From Crossaster papposus (lineage: Eukaryota; Echinodermata; Asteroidea; Velatida; Solasteridae), in assembly GCA_037893245.1 (NCBI GenBank), contig JBAIAA010000454.1, forward strand, positions 294,059-358,058: a DNA stretch of 64,000 bases, in the 5' to 3' direction. The notes beneath the pieces were generated by a model, which saw only the letters and a list, made by a program, of their open reading frames with translations, made no database searches and was not told where the DNA came from. Made by a program: the position numbers and the translations under genes. This document shows positions 9,901 through 24,900 of the stretch, piece by piece. How positions within the stretch are numbered: position 1 is the stretch's first letter; every line of letters starts with the position of its first letter.

Positions 9901-12900
9901 CTTCCACAGAAAAAGTCAAGTGGAACCGTGATTTCAGCGTGTCCATAACGCGTTGATAACGGGTTCATAGCGTTCATAGCGTGAGTAACGCGTTAGTAAC
10001 GCGCTCGACAACTGCTGAACGAATGCCCAGCGCGTGAGTAGCGCGTTCCAACGCGCGCCAGCGGACTGCAACGACCACATGATTAGTTGTATAAAAAGCC
10101 GACGCGCTACTACAGTAATGGCCCTGTTACACCAGAACGTTTTATGCCAACGCGTGAGTAACGTATTGGAATTTCGGCAACACGCGGGTAAACGTTGACC
10201 AACGCTAGGACAGCGTTCGCAACACGCTGAGCGTGTTACCCACACGCTGGAACACGCTGTCACACGCTGAGGGCAAACATACATTTTTCAACATACCTAA
10301 AATATTCAGCGTTTGCCAGCGTGTGACTGCACACGCTTGCGGCGCGCAGGAAGGTCGTTGATCACGCGTCGAACGCGCTAGACGATCGTTACCAACCAAC
10401 TACTCACACGCTGGCGACCCGCTGTCGTATTTTTACTATAAATATGATGCGTTCCTCACACGCTGAGCGCGTTCCTCACACGCTACTCACGCGCTGGCAT
10501 ACGCTATGATCCCGTTATCAACCTGTATGGACACGCTGAAATCACGGTTCCACTTGACTTTTTCTGTGAAAGTTCAGCGATTGCCAGCGTATCAACTATT
10601 TTTAACGCGCTACTCATGCATTGGCCTAAAACGTTCTGGTGTGACAGGGCCATAAGCAGCTTGTCGCCAGCGTACGCCAGCGTACGCCAGCGTACGCCAG
10701 CTTGTGCGTAGCGTGTTGATAACGATCGTCTAGCGTGTTCGACGCGTGAGTAACGAACCTCCAACGCGCCGCCAGCGTGTGTAGTCACACGCTGGCAAAC
10801 GCTGGAAATTGTAGGTATGTTGAAAAAATATGTTTTCCTCAGCGTGTGGCAGCGTGTCCCAGCGTGTGAGTAACGCGCTCAGCGTGTTGCTAACGCTGGC
10901 CTAGCGTTGGTAAGCGTTTGCCAGCGTGTTGCCAAAATTACAACACGTTACTCACGCGTTTGCCTAAAACGTTCTGGTGTGACAGGGCCATAACGAGCAG
11001 GGGTCGTATACTTCAGCAAATGCGAGTTGCAAGTCAGGTTCTCGGACTTTATTTCCCTCAAAAAAGAAAATACTCCAAGCCACAAATTAGTAAACAGAAA
11101 ATGTTGCAGATGACTAACCTTTTAAAGAAAACAAAACCTAAACAAACATTAAATAGGTTTTCATGGAATTCAATCTCGCGCCTCCGGATTAATAATCATG
11201 CGCGTTATCCACTATACAGTACAGCGATGTTTCGTTATACTAAGAGCTCGTTAGTGTAGTTTTAAAGAAGTCGCGCCGTAGACTCCACGCCGTAGGGCTT
11301 TGCGCTATACGCGCTCGCAGTTTTATACTCTTTCCTCACTTAAATGCATGTAACTTTGGAACCAAAAGAGTACATTCAGAAATTCAAAAATCAGTAAAGC
11401 CAAAAACATTGTCTATCTATTTATTTTTCTACCTATGTGTATATTCTTCTAGAGGGGAATTTCTCACAAATAATCAAAAGTTACATTTTGTCTTAATGAA
11501 GTTAGCAATCCTGTTTTCAATCCTTTATAATATTGCTTATCAACATATTAACAACAAAATTGAAAGTCTTGAAAGTGAATACCTGGGCAACTCTTTCTTT
11601 CAATGAACGATTCTCCTGTATCATCTCCTTGTTGTTGCTGCTGCTATCGTGCATGGAATTGCGCGTCATCGTTCTAGTTGTTGATTCACGCATCGGGTTT
11701 TCCATTGGGTTTTTGATCACAGCCAAAACCTGCACAAGAGAGGATAAAAGTCTTTAACAAAAGTAACCAGGGTTGCTTTTGTAGGGGGAAGCTAGGGATG
11801 CACCTATTTTTTTGTTCAGGGGGGAAGGGGACACTGAATGAGAAATGGTATAATATACGACCAAACCAAACAAAAGTGGTTGTTTTTTGTTTGTTTGTTT
11901 GTTTGTTTGTTTTTATTTGGTTTTTTTTGGGGGGGACGCACAACAAATAACACCTTTGAGGCGCTAGTTGGACAATAGTTTAAAATCGTTCACGCATGCG
12001 CGTTTATAGGCATGGAGGCAAGAGGCAAAATTGGCCTATTGGAAATATACAGGGGTCCAAAAGGTTCTCTCATTTTCTCAAGGATTTGTCTTATTTGTCT
12101 TTCGAAAATATCTTTGAAATCGTCATAGGTTTTACTTTCTGATGTGTACAAAATAAAAACCCGATTTCGTCCTGTGCGCAAGTGCACAATAAATCAGCAG
12201 GGTTTCTCTCCCCACAATTCTCTCCCCAGTAAAAAATACCTGACTTGTTCGGGGTACCATCTACCCCATTGTGATGAAAGTACTGAATTAATATTATGAA
12301 ATAACGGTATCAAGCATCCTGTTAAATCATGGCTTCTGGTAAGTTGTTATTTTCAAGAAAGGTGGATGTTTTGTATCAAAAGTCTTGCTTTCTTTCTGTT
12401 TACGATTGCCAGGCTTTCGGGATACATTATTATTATTATTATTATTTATTCGGCCAATAGCAACATACAACAAACAATTCACAAAATAAACAGATTTAAC
12501 TAAACAAAAACAATCCAATTCCAGCTGGCCATGATTGACAACAGTATAATTAAACACTCTGACTCGAAAGCCTGTCAATCCTTACTCGAATGGTAACATA
12601 CAAACAAATACAATCTCGATAAATATTACAACTTTACAGGAATTACAACTTTAAATTAAAACAAAAACAAAAAAGTGATGACGCACGGTCGCCTTAGGGC
12701 GTCCCTGCGGAGGCCGTAGGTTTTTGACAAATACCAAGGCAGACGCAAGGTAGCCGCAAGGCGCCCGCAAGGCGCCCGCAAGGCGGCCGCAGGGGACCAT
12801 ATGAAAACAAACTGGTATACCCGCCCCACGCACGGCGCAGACTACCACGGAGGCCGTACGGATGGCGCGCGGTGGGCGTACGGGAGCCGTGCGTAGGCCT

Positions 12901-15900
12901 TGCGTTGCCCGCAGGGTGTGCCACATACTGCAAGGGCATCGTACGGGCACCACAGGGCCGCCTTAAGCCTGCCCTAGGGCGCTGGTGGATTCCTGCGGCC
13001 GCCGCAATTTTGTTGTGGTCCGCAAAAGTCAATTGTATTTACGAGGCAAACGCAAGGCCACTGCACGCCCGACGCATGGTCGCCGTGGAACCGCTCTACG
13101 GCATGGCTACGGTGTGACTAATTGCTACGGCGAACCTAGAAATGCAAACAGCTATAACTCCGCGCTATAATCCCACGGCGACCTATACGGCCTGTAAAAT
13201 ATAACGATACGCCCTAGGCCACCGCAGATCCTCTGCGGCCGCCGCAGGTATCTCTCGATTTCGGGGGGCTTTGCGGCCGCCGTATCCTAGCCGTAGAGCA
13301 AATGTGACTGAGGTAAGTCATTGTATTTATTTCGAGCTAAAGCTAAATGGTGAATCTCCCCATATCATGAACTGTGAGCCAAAAGTCATGCTTGTATCAT
13401 CAAAGGCACAATTTACCATACTATTTTCCCTTTCTGCTCCACTATTTCATTATTTTGTTGTTGTAAATTCACCTTGGGTAGAAACACAACTAGAATCGCC
13501 AGCGAGGTACAGAAGATGGAGATGGCGGAATTGAAGATGTAGAGTGTCTGCGTGTCTCGGCCCAGGACTAGGTTGATAGCTAGAGCCACGATGCATAGTA
13601 TGACGACGTTATATACGCTTATACCGATCAGTTTGCTGTCATTCAGGGCTGGGATGTTCACCTGTAAAATCAACATTAAATCAAGCTGTTGCCAGTTTGG
13701 AAAGAGGGTACAGGTTTGAACGGTTCGAGTTTAAAACATTATTCCCCTTTCTTCCAGATCTTTTAAAAGTGTAACAAGTTAAAATGTGCCTGTTATGGCT
13801 CGGTCACACATAAGCGATGCACAGCCCTGGCATTAAAAATTAATACAAAAATGTAAAATAAGACCAGTGCGTCGTTGTGCGCCCAACTTTTATCAGAATC
13901 TGGGAGAAGCTAGCGAGTTGACAAGGAAAACACAGCGTGTTGCTAGCGCGCTGCGCGTAAACAGGGCGCATACGGAGCGTATACCGAGCGTGTACAGAGC
14001 GCACATGTTAAAAATCAAACGAATGCACAGTGTGTTGCTAGCGCCAGTTCCGAACAGTTAAAGCGCCAGTAATGGCCCTGTCACACCAGGACGTTTTAGG
14101 CCAACGCGTGAGTAACGTGTTGTAATTTTTGCAACACGCTGGCAAACGCTGACCAACGCTAGGCCAGCGTTAGCAACACGCTGAACGCGTTACTCACACG
14201 CTGGGACACGCTGTCACATGCTGAGGAAAACATATTTTGTTCAACATACCTACAGCTTCCAGCGTTTGCCAGCGTGTGACTGCACACGCTGGCGGCGCGT
14301 TGGAGGTTCGTTTTTCACGCGTCGAACACGCTAGACGATCGTTATCAACCCGCTACTTACACGCTGGCGTACGCTGACGTACCCTGGCGACACGCTGGTT
14401 ATGGCCCTGTCACACCAGAAAGTTTTAGGCCAATGCATGAGTAGCGCGCTAAAAATTGTTGATACGCTGGCAATCGCTGAACTTTCACAGAAAAAGTCAA
14501 GTGGAGCCGTGATTTCAGCATGTCCATACAGGTTGATAACAGGTTCATAGCGTATGCCAGCGCGTGAGTAGCGTGTGAGGAACGCGCTCAGCGTGGGAGG
14601 AACGCATCACTAATTTATAGTAAAAATAACACAGCGGGTCGCCAGCGTGTGAGTAGTGGGTTAGTAACGATCGTTTAGCGCGTTCGACGCGTGAGTAACG
14701 ATTTGCCTGCGCGCCGCCAGCGTATGCAGTCACACGCTGGCAAACGCTGAAAAGTTTAGGTATGTTGAAAAATGTATTTGTGACAGCGTGTCCCAGCGTG
14801 TGGGTAACGCGCTCAGCGTGTTGCGAACGCTGGCCTAGCGTTGGTCAACGTTTACCCGCGTGTTGCCGAAATTCCAACACGTTACTTACGCGTTGGCCTA
14901 AAACGTTCTGGTGTGACAGGGCAACACTGCAATTGTGGCCAGTGCGTTGTCGTTTGCTGGGTGTGCGTCAGCATTCGTTGTCATTCGCTTTGTGCGTCGG
15001 GATTTATGTGCATGCACGCATGGATGTACACGCCAGAAGGACGCCAGACACGCGCAGAGCGCGCTGGATCAACGCCAGAAACTCGCGAAGCCTAGCGTGC
15101 TTATAACGCATGTCCAGCTAACATGCAGAGCGCACATGTTAAACAATCAAAATAAAAAGGTGTTCGCTAGACCACAGCCGACAAACATACAACGAATATC
15201 CAGCGTGTGCTTCTCGCGCTCTGCGCGTATCTAGCGTCATTCTGGCGTGCACATTCATGCGTCCAGCTCCGTGCACATGTTTGTGAATCCCAACGCACAC
15301 AACATCCCGACGCACACAGCGATTGACAACTAATGCATAGCGTTGGTCCGGCGCGCTTGACGAACGAGTAACGAATGCTGAAAGCACACAGCGACGACAA
15401 CTCACTGGCCAAAATTGCTAATTGCTCAGTGCGCGGACCTTGTGTCATGTATGTGTGACTGGCGCATTATCACTTCTCCCCCGACCCTTATGGGTGAAGA
15501 CAGAGGTTGTGCGTTGAGCGCGCGGTGCATGCGCGTGCCATTCGTTCCGCGCGCACATGCATGTTGCTTTTTTACCTGGCCTCCAGTAGACCCCGAAATG
15601 TGGCGGTTATAGCGCAGTGACCATGTGCAACACTGCTTGATGGCGGTCTACCGCCACGTTTGCGGTTTGGGCCTCTGGTATTGCTGCCTTTTTGCACTTT
15701 ATTTTCGTACCGGTCATCCAAACAACTTCACACTTGACACTGTACATTCTTAAAGGTAGGATACACCATTTGCAGATATCGACAATATTCACTACCGAAT
15801 TATCAGGAAATATCTTACTCATTTGAAAGTAAATAATGATTCTAGGCATCCAGCAAAATAGATTGCGCTGTAATTATTCCAAAAAAAAATTTTTGTTGAA

Positions 15901-18900
15901 GACAAATTCGCGATCGCTTGACGGCGATCCCTTAAAAAACCAAAAATAACATAAGAATAACTGCTCGACGCCGGTTGGAAACAAACGCTGTTTTTCGTGC
16001 TTTTCTCGGCATCCATGATTGTAAAACTTCGGACAGGTCAGTTAAACTTTATTTACTATAAAATACAACCCCCAAATCTACACATTCATAATAATTCACG
16101 CAATTACCAATGGTGTATCCTACCTTTAAGTCTTGAGCAATACACATTCATACCTTCATCTTTATTTCCTGAGATAATTGAAAAACAGCAGACACACAGA
16201 CTGACATATATACGATTTCTAGATTGATAGATGTACTTCGAACTTGTGGAAAATGTAGATGATTCTTAATTAAACGCGGTGAACGGAGGTACGTAATTTG
16301 TTTGGTTTATTGCCACGCCCTGATTCTGAGTGCCATTCGCAAGACGGGGAGGAAGGTTAGCCATCTTAAATACTTAAACTTTCAAAGTTATTTTAAAAGT
16401 AATGCAAAACATTTGCTTTTGCTGTAATCTGATTAATAATGAGAGGGTTTAACCAATAATAGGTTGATGTTCATATCACACCTGTAGCTATCAGTTAATT
16501 TTGAATAAATTACAGGGAAATCCGTGTAAATATATACATGACATGTTACGCCCCCATCACACCAAACTAGTTCTCACTACGTTCTTGGAAATGTTGCCAA
16601 ACGGGCTCAAACTGTGTGCGAACAGAGTGGACGTAGGGCAACTGTTTACGGTCTTGATCGTATGCAAACTTCATGGACGGGCTCAGACGGGAAGGGATGG
16701 GAAGTACTTTGAGCCTACTCAACATTTTAGGGCGGTTATCTCGTTCTGCAATTAGACGGAGTGACAACGTACTTAAAACGAGATGGACGTACTACAAACG
16801 GAATTGCCGTATTTCGATCTTGGGGACGGGGCTTCGAGATCGGCGGGTAGTAGTACTGGCTGCTTTCCCACGGCAAGTCTTCCCGATCCACTTCTCCTTG
16901 GAGGCATGATGCTCGTAAATGTCGATGTCGGAAAACTTGTCGGAAAAGTGTTGATCTGCACAGGTTGAAGCGGCAAACGCAAATGAGGACTGGCAAAAAC
17001 GCGGTAGGTATTTATAACCGTCGGGCCAGGACGCGATTGCAATACGCACTAGGGACGAGATGAGGACGTGGCGAGAACGAGGTAAACTGTCTGGGAACGA
17101 AGTGGTCGAGTTAAGAAATAATTAGAATGGGTTAGGACGTATTAGGAACGAGGTAGAACAAGTTCAGAACGGGTTTAAACTGACTACGGACGGGCTTGGA
17201 CTGCTTGGAAACGTTGTCCGCACGAGGTGAACGGGCAATTTTACCCGATCTGAACTGGATACCAACGGACTGCGGACGGGTTAAAGACGAGATGGACATA
17301 TAGAGGACTGTTTCTGAACGAAGTAGCATCGTATTTATGACATTATTATTATGCCAAAGTTACACGGTCTACCCCCAGCACAGCCCGTTTTACGATTTTG
17401 TTAGGATGGGGCAGGACGTTTTAAGAACTAGTTTGGTCTGACGGAAGCATTAGGTCTGAAGCACGCCTCCTAAATTAAAAATAGCAACGGTAATGTTTGC
17501 CCGCTATCGGCTTATTGCAAAATGGCAATAGTCGCGCCACGAAATTACAATTTTGGAGGTGATGAGATTCAAATTTTGCTGAATTTGAAAGTGTCTCAGG
17601 CAGGTATATATAAAGGGAGAAAAAATAATTATAAATATTCAAAGGGAGACATGCGTATAATTTGTGATAAGACAAGAGTGGATTATGCTGGACGATCAGT
17701 CAATCGTCCTGTGCTATTGGTCGATTATAACTGATATTTTATATTTGCCTTTAAATAATCCTTTAGAGCCGTGAAGTTGACAGAACATTTGTTCGACTGG
17801 TGGTGGCAGCACAATCGGCGCATATAAAAGATCATCGACCGACTGTGCCCAACAGTTATACAAATTACGATGAATATTATTTGATAAATCTGTCAAGTTT
17901 TAGCTCCAAATTAATGTACCACTTCCAGTTTCCAATGTTAGGTGTCATGTGCAAAGGTAGGCTCTCCGTAGCTGATGTGCTTGAGGAGAAAATTCTGATA
18001 ATTATTGATAGTTATTGATAATTATTATCATTAATTATATAAATAATTCTTCCAAATAGGCACTTTGGGAGACAAATTAGCGATAGTTTTGATTCACTTG
18101 GGAGACAGTGGCACTTAGGGAGACATTTCAGTGTCTCCCTAAGTGTCTAGCTACCCCACAAAACGATATTTGGGAGTTATTTTTGCTCGGAGAAGACAGA
18201 TTTGGGTCTAAATAGCATAAATATGAAATTTCGTGGAAAAAGCTCCAGGTAAAAACGGGTTAGGTTACAATAAAGATTGTGCACGACTCTATGGGATTGT
18301 CTCCCAAAGTGCCCATTTGGAGGTATGTTAATTATGATAGTTATCGCAAGAGGACGACGAAGAAACTGTTTGCCTGGCCAGAAGATTGTATCAAGTCGCC
18401 CCCTGGTCGCTTTGCCTCAAGATTGTCGGTATTTACCTCTCTTTTTATCACAGGAAACATTGTTCCACTTACAAACAATGCAAACTTTAAAACTCATCCA
18501 GATAGCGGATGCCTCGCGAAGCGCGGTATCTCGCTATAAGAATGGAAAGCAGAGCCTACATACCCGTCGTGTCTCCCAGGCTAGAAAGGCACCAAATATC
18601 AACAGCAGTCCCTTGAAGGAAATTAGTGCAATGCTCCAGTACAGGTAGTACTCCCCGGTACACACCGTGATGTAGGGGACACGAATCAGCGTGGCATTCT
18701 CTGCGTCTTGCTGTCAGAAAATCAAAAGGCGGTAAAAACCAACTCAGACTGAGGATTAAGAGCAAAACAAAACAAAATGGAATTTGTTAGACTCATGATG
18801 TAGGCATCAGCCTCGGTCCAAAAACTTGGGCCACCGGTATCAAAATGATCGAGATCGGAATTAACTGCCCATTCCGTTTTTGGCAAGGTATATGGTTGGG

Positions 18901-21900
18901 AAATGTGTGACAGCATTGTGGCGTAAGTGTAGGCAGCCTTTTGGTGTTTTTTTTTCTTTGATTTTGTTCTCCAAAATGGCCGCCAATGTGCGTTTTACCC
19001 ATAGAGCAGAATAATAATACAGCTCTATGGTGTTACCGGCTTAGATGTACATGTATGTGGTAACAAGCATTTTGGCTGCCATTTTAGGTTTTTCTTAACG
19101 GAGAGATAACACCCAAAATGCTGCCACTGCTGCAATGCTATCACAATCAAGCTATGGTATAGCGTCTTGATTTTTACCTTATCAGGAAGATATATTTTAT
19201 CAACGCGCCAGGGGAAGAAGAGTTGCCATGGTAATATAATGGCGACGTCAATCACAAGAAGAACAGCAACCATGAGAATGAGCTGGCTATCCTGCACCAC
19301 CTGCGAGACGCAAGTGAAACAACAGAATATCACTTGTAAAGAAAGCTATATCTAGAAGTTAAATGCCAAGCGATACATAGCGAGGAAAACCCCCCGCTCT
19401 GCCTATAGGCAACTTTAGCTTGGAAAGCTCCACACATACATGATTTTCACACGGGTGACCTAAGATAAAGTTGCCGCTCTCCAAGATGATACAAAAAGAT
19501 AAGCGAAACTGTAAGACGGTTTTAGGGGTGTTTTGGACAACTATTCGTCACGGACACCACGAACTAAAGCCCTCTGCATCACAATGTGTACCAATAAATC
19601 AAGAAATTCGACAAAAAACAAAAACATTATTGCCGAATCTAACACTTTGTGTCATGAGGTATAACATGGCGAAATGTTTTTTTCGGAAATCATCTTGAAT
19701 AATTTGCTAATTTGTACTGGCGAGTTTTGCAGAAATGAGTCCATTCTGGCGTTGATCGGTTCCCCGAAGTGACACTGCACTCAGTGTCAGTTCGTGAAAA
19801 CTAAATTGCGTGGGCGCGCTGTGAAAAAGATTTTACGAACTAGCACATTCTATACATCGTACCCAGGGCAATGTTTTACGGCTCTGGCTCTGTATACGTA
19901 TGCCATGTTTATCTTAGACTTGGTGCCAAGTCGGTAATAGCGGTCCATTCGGTATTATATTCGGTTGCCTCGTACCCAATTTGCAGAGTTCGAAGTTAAA
20001 TTAGGCACGTCACTAGTCTTAAACCAGCCGTGCAGGTGGATTTTGACTGAAATTCACGGATGAAACACTACTATCAAACGACTTGTCATCAAGTCTACGT
20101 TTATCTACAAAATGAATGAAACTCGATGTTGTCATTATTGGCGGCACCCAAGCACTGTGTGCGGGCACTCCCGGAAAAAAGCGTCAATTTTGTTTTTTAC
20201 GAACTGACACCCGTCTTAATCAATTAATTATTAATTAACAGCATATTTTCACAATATACAAATTGTGTTTCAGTAGTTAACGAATTGTTACGTTTAATGA
20301 TACCAAAACCCCTCAAGTAAACGGATTTGTTGACTGAGTAAATTCGTGTCAAACCTTTAAAAGCGTTTTTCTCCGATTTTTTGTTCTGCAACGGCGACCA
20401 CTGGGTGTCAGTTCGTGGTGTCGGTGACAATTTAGTTTGTTAGTGATTTATTTATTTACCCCAATTTTTTGGGAAGAGAAATTCGATGAAAATACTTAAG
20501 AAATATTTGACCATTCTTTTTACAAAAATTGAAAAAAATGACTTATATTAGGGAGTTTTGAGAATGCCGAGTCGGTTTATATTTTGTACAATAAAAATGA
20601 CCGCCAAATCTAAGACGACGGTCGTTTTTTCCCAAAAAAAATAGGCGTTCTTGGCTCAGTAAAATTGACCAATCTTGATGAAATGTGATCAGTTTTAGGA
20701 GTTTACTATGAAGCTGAATCGCTTTATTTTGTTTGTTGGTTGGGGTGTTTGTCACTCAGTTTCACATTTCTCGCTTTGTGCACTCATTCAGGGTGAGCCC
20801 CCTACTGGTACAGTATAGTGCTATACACAAACATCCATTCAAATTCAACGACTCACACATTTAATTTCGTCCAAGAAAAAAAAAAGTCGCACGATTTAAC
20901 CAAACCAGTAAATTAGTCTGGTGACTGAGTCAAGCACAAATCAGACTAATTTGTTTACCATAAGTTTGAAATTGATTTATATGAGACAAATTCGATCTCC
21001 TAATTCAAACAGAATTCAAACAGGGTGACAACACTTTACAACTGAATGGTAAATGACTACTTGTTTGGGAAAAACGACGAAATTAAATGTGAGAGTTGTG
21101 AGAGATTGTGATACTTTTTGTAATGAAAATAGCCGGAAAACCTATAGTTGTCCGTATAATGTACATGTATACGTTGACACAATACGGTGCTATACAGGGC
21201 CGAATGTACAATCTATTTTAAGGGGTGCTGCATACTACACGTATAGTATGTCTTCTTCTTTTTAGCAAAAGGCACAAAGAGGGCCAAATCGTGATTAAAA
21301 CATCAAAGGTCCCGCTACTGATGTGGACTTTCAGATATATCGGAGTGCGAAATGACAGAACCAGGTCACCTTTCTCTTGGGAGTTTTCCTCGCCACGACT
21401 TTGTGGACTCTCCAGGTTTTACTGAACATTGCTCCAAAAGCTAAGACAAACCCAACAGCGATAAGCCACACTCGGATCTATATAGAGAGAAGGGAAGACA
21501 TTACAACAAACGGATTGAAAATAGTCCACTTATATAACCATGGAAGAGGCACCCCCATCATTTAAAATGATTCGGGCACCCCAAGGAGAAGCTCCAGTTT
21601 CTATTACGCGTACAATTTGATGGACATAATCCGTTCTATTATGGTTTGGTTGGAAACAGCTGTTGTTTACATTCTGTCACTGGACTAGCGGTACATGTAT
21701 ATAGATTATTGATAGCTGCTATTAATCATGCAGGCTGGCTAGACCGGCGAGACGGTCAGTATACGCAAAGCACTACGGCCTGCGTCAAACGTCGTGATTC
21801 AGCCGTGTCGAATGTAATTACTTTGACAATTTCCCAGTTGGTGTGTCCATGTATTAAGGGGGTTCTACCCCCTTAATTAGGAGCGTCCCGCTCCCCGTCC

Positions 21901-24900
21901 CGCTCCTAATTCGTGTGGGACCTAGTAATTAGTAGTATGCGCATGCGCCTTTTCGACTGCATGCTCAACGCGTGTTGGCATTGATAAACAACACCACGAT
22001 TCGTTACTGCGCGGTAAAAACTTACGACAATTTCACTTTTGCAACCGCTATACGTTTTACGAGCTGAAAATGCACGCGCACCTGCATGTTAGGCACTTAC
22101 TATCAAAAACATAAAGTAACCACGGTGGCACTGGAGGGACTACGCAAATCATGAATATTGACGTCAATATTTGCGACAATTTGTTGTATGACTTGTTCCA
22201 AAGTCGTAAACATTGTCGTCAATATTGACATCAAATTTCACGACTTTCCCCAAAAGTCGTGAATATTGACGTCAATATTCTCGATTATTTTTACAACCGG
22301 TCATACTTTTTGACGCGATTTTTTGCGCGAATATAGGATCTGTGTCATTTTTTTGCATCTACAATTACCTGTTTGGTAGGAAGTACTTACATTACAAGGC
22401 TGTCTGTGAATTTTTATTAGCACAGGACCTGACATTTCTAACAAGATATACATCGCGAAAGTCTCCGGTAAACAATTTCCTTTTTCCCCGGCAGCTCTGA
22501 TTGATACGAGAAACTACGCCATTTGACAATTAAGTACGAAAGTGTTGATGTCACAGTATTAAATTCGAAGTTTGATGCAGGTGTAGAGTTTGGCGCGCTT
22601 TTGTTGCACCGAAATGAATTGAATTCGACACGGCCGACAGAAGCACGACGTTTGACGCAAAATAAAGGTGTTTACACAAAATAAATTGGGCTTGGCTAGA
22701 GGCGCAGATTTTTCACGGTCGGCTTGCATGACTGGTGAGTGAACTCCTCATCAAAGTTGACTATGGAAAATCAAACTGGGAGGTTCGATTGAGGATTACA
22801 TTGAGTTGGAGAGGAATTGGCCTAAATGTGTTTAAGTAATTAAAAACATAATTAATGTGCCTTCCGGAAGCTCTTCTTGGCTGCACGGATGGTTAATTAT
22901 TATCGCCTACATAATAAACGAACGAACAGTGCTGAACAACGAAACATAATGATGCTCAGTTTGTAAGCATGTTTAAAACTAGAAGGTAAACATTTAATTC
23001 TTAAAAAAAACAGTGTCCAAAATGTTGATGCTGTCAATTGTAAGTAAATTATAAATACCACGTAAATCTCCAAGACTCGAGACAATAAATGTAACTAAAA
23101 ATAAGCAATCTCAGTGAAAACATTTCTCTTTTTAACATTTATTTTCGACCAAAAACAGGAGGATTAAAATTAATTTCACAACAATGAGTAAACTCAAAGA
23201 TCCTGATAATTTCGGGGTTTCCCTTGAACAAAAACACCATGATTCAAATGCTGAAACAAACTTTGGGTCTAACACAGGCAATTGTGGATTCCAGTCGTTT
23301 ATAAAAAGCAAGTTAATTCGCAGGGGTAAGCGCAGAACACGAATTATTAGTTGAGTAGGAAGGTGAGGTTACCATGCACCGGTTGGAAGAGTTTCCCTAT
23401 TATATAGGATGTTTCATTACCCAAGTAACACTGCAAAATAAGTAATGCCCATTGATCTCTATTGACCTTTATCTATAATTTGTAATGTTCTGAAATGACG
23501 ATAATTTTGGAACCATTTTTAACAAAATCGCAACTGTTTACATGTTGACCCCTACGGGATCCAAATGTTGACCTTTGACCTTTTAAATAATAACTCCATA
23601 TATAACGGTAAATCCTATAGGGCCAACTATAAATTTTCTGAACCCTTGTGACAAGACAAATGCATTGGTGTGTTTTAAACACAATTTGAGTTAATGTAGA
23701 ATTGTGAAACCTGTACAACCATAATGGCCGTTAAATGACCCATTGGGACAATATTTCGGGATGGGAACATTATTGTTTTTTCTGCTGTGATGTGGACCAT
23801 GGTGTTTTGTACACCCGAGGGGGGAAATGGCATTTGCCCCCGAGGGTGTACAAAACCCATGGACCACGTCACAGCGTTATTGTTTTGCTATACCATGGTA
23901 TTTATTGCAATTAAGAGGTACAAGACAAATTATTTTAGAATACTGTTTGTTACAGTATTAACGTTAACGTACGTACTCCCGAAGTCGAAGCATTCAAACA
24001 TTGGTCGGTATTTTGTTTTCGTTTTCACGCTGTCTCGCTCAAAATTCAGATCTTTTCATTGGATCCACAAAGAAACCTCTTTTTGGAGGCGACTTGTCAA
24101 TTGACATAATTAACTAACGGTGTTGGAACGTATAAAACATTGAAGGGCAGACGAAACAACTAGTAAACAGGTAATGGGGGTATCGTACGGCCTTTCAAAC
24201 TTGTATGCTGTAACTGTTCCCTATGATACGTGCATATTTTGGTTCACGTAGTACCAGTGAAAATGAAACCTCCTTCCCCTGATCTGCTTATATTGAATTT
24301 GATTTGACTTGGTTTATTTATTCAGGTTAACTCAAAAGCAATATGAAAGATAACAAATACATAAAACAAAACAACCCATTTGATCTAACCTGGGATAGCC
24401 CCAAACGCCAATTTTAAAGGCTTATTTCCATTGGGGTCCCAAACAATTTTCGTTTCAGTTGAGAAGGCCAAACGCTGAGAACGATCAAGGTAATGTATTC
24501 CACGGGGTACATCACTTTTTCGGAGTGATGCACCCCAGGTACATCACTTTTGAAGTAACACATGAACATTTGTAATACACCATGTGACCAGTTATCGACC
24601 AATCGGATCTCACAATTGAATGCATGGTATAACAAGATAAGTTGTTTACCCCACTATAAAGCTTTCCCATTATAAACTATATTACCAAAACGTAATTTTG
24701 TACATACATGACAGAACGTCACCAGGTGTTTCTCGTCCACCAAGTTCTTATCAATCCCATACATGACCACGGATGCATAAACAATGACGGTGCCGATCAG
24801 TATAATGTTGTTGAGATTAGGGCTGGACATTCGTACAATCCTGGGGAGAAAAAAACACAACTAAAACGATCACATTCCTCTGAAAATACAATTCACATAA

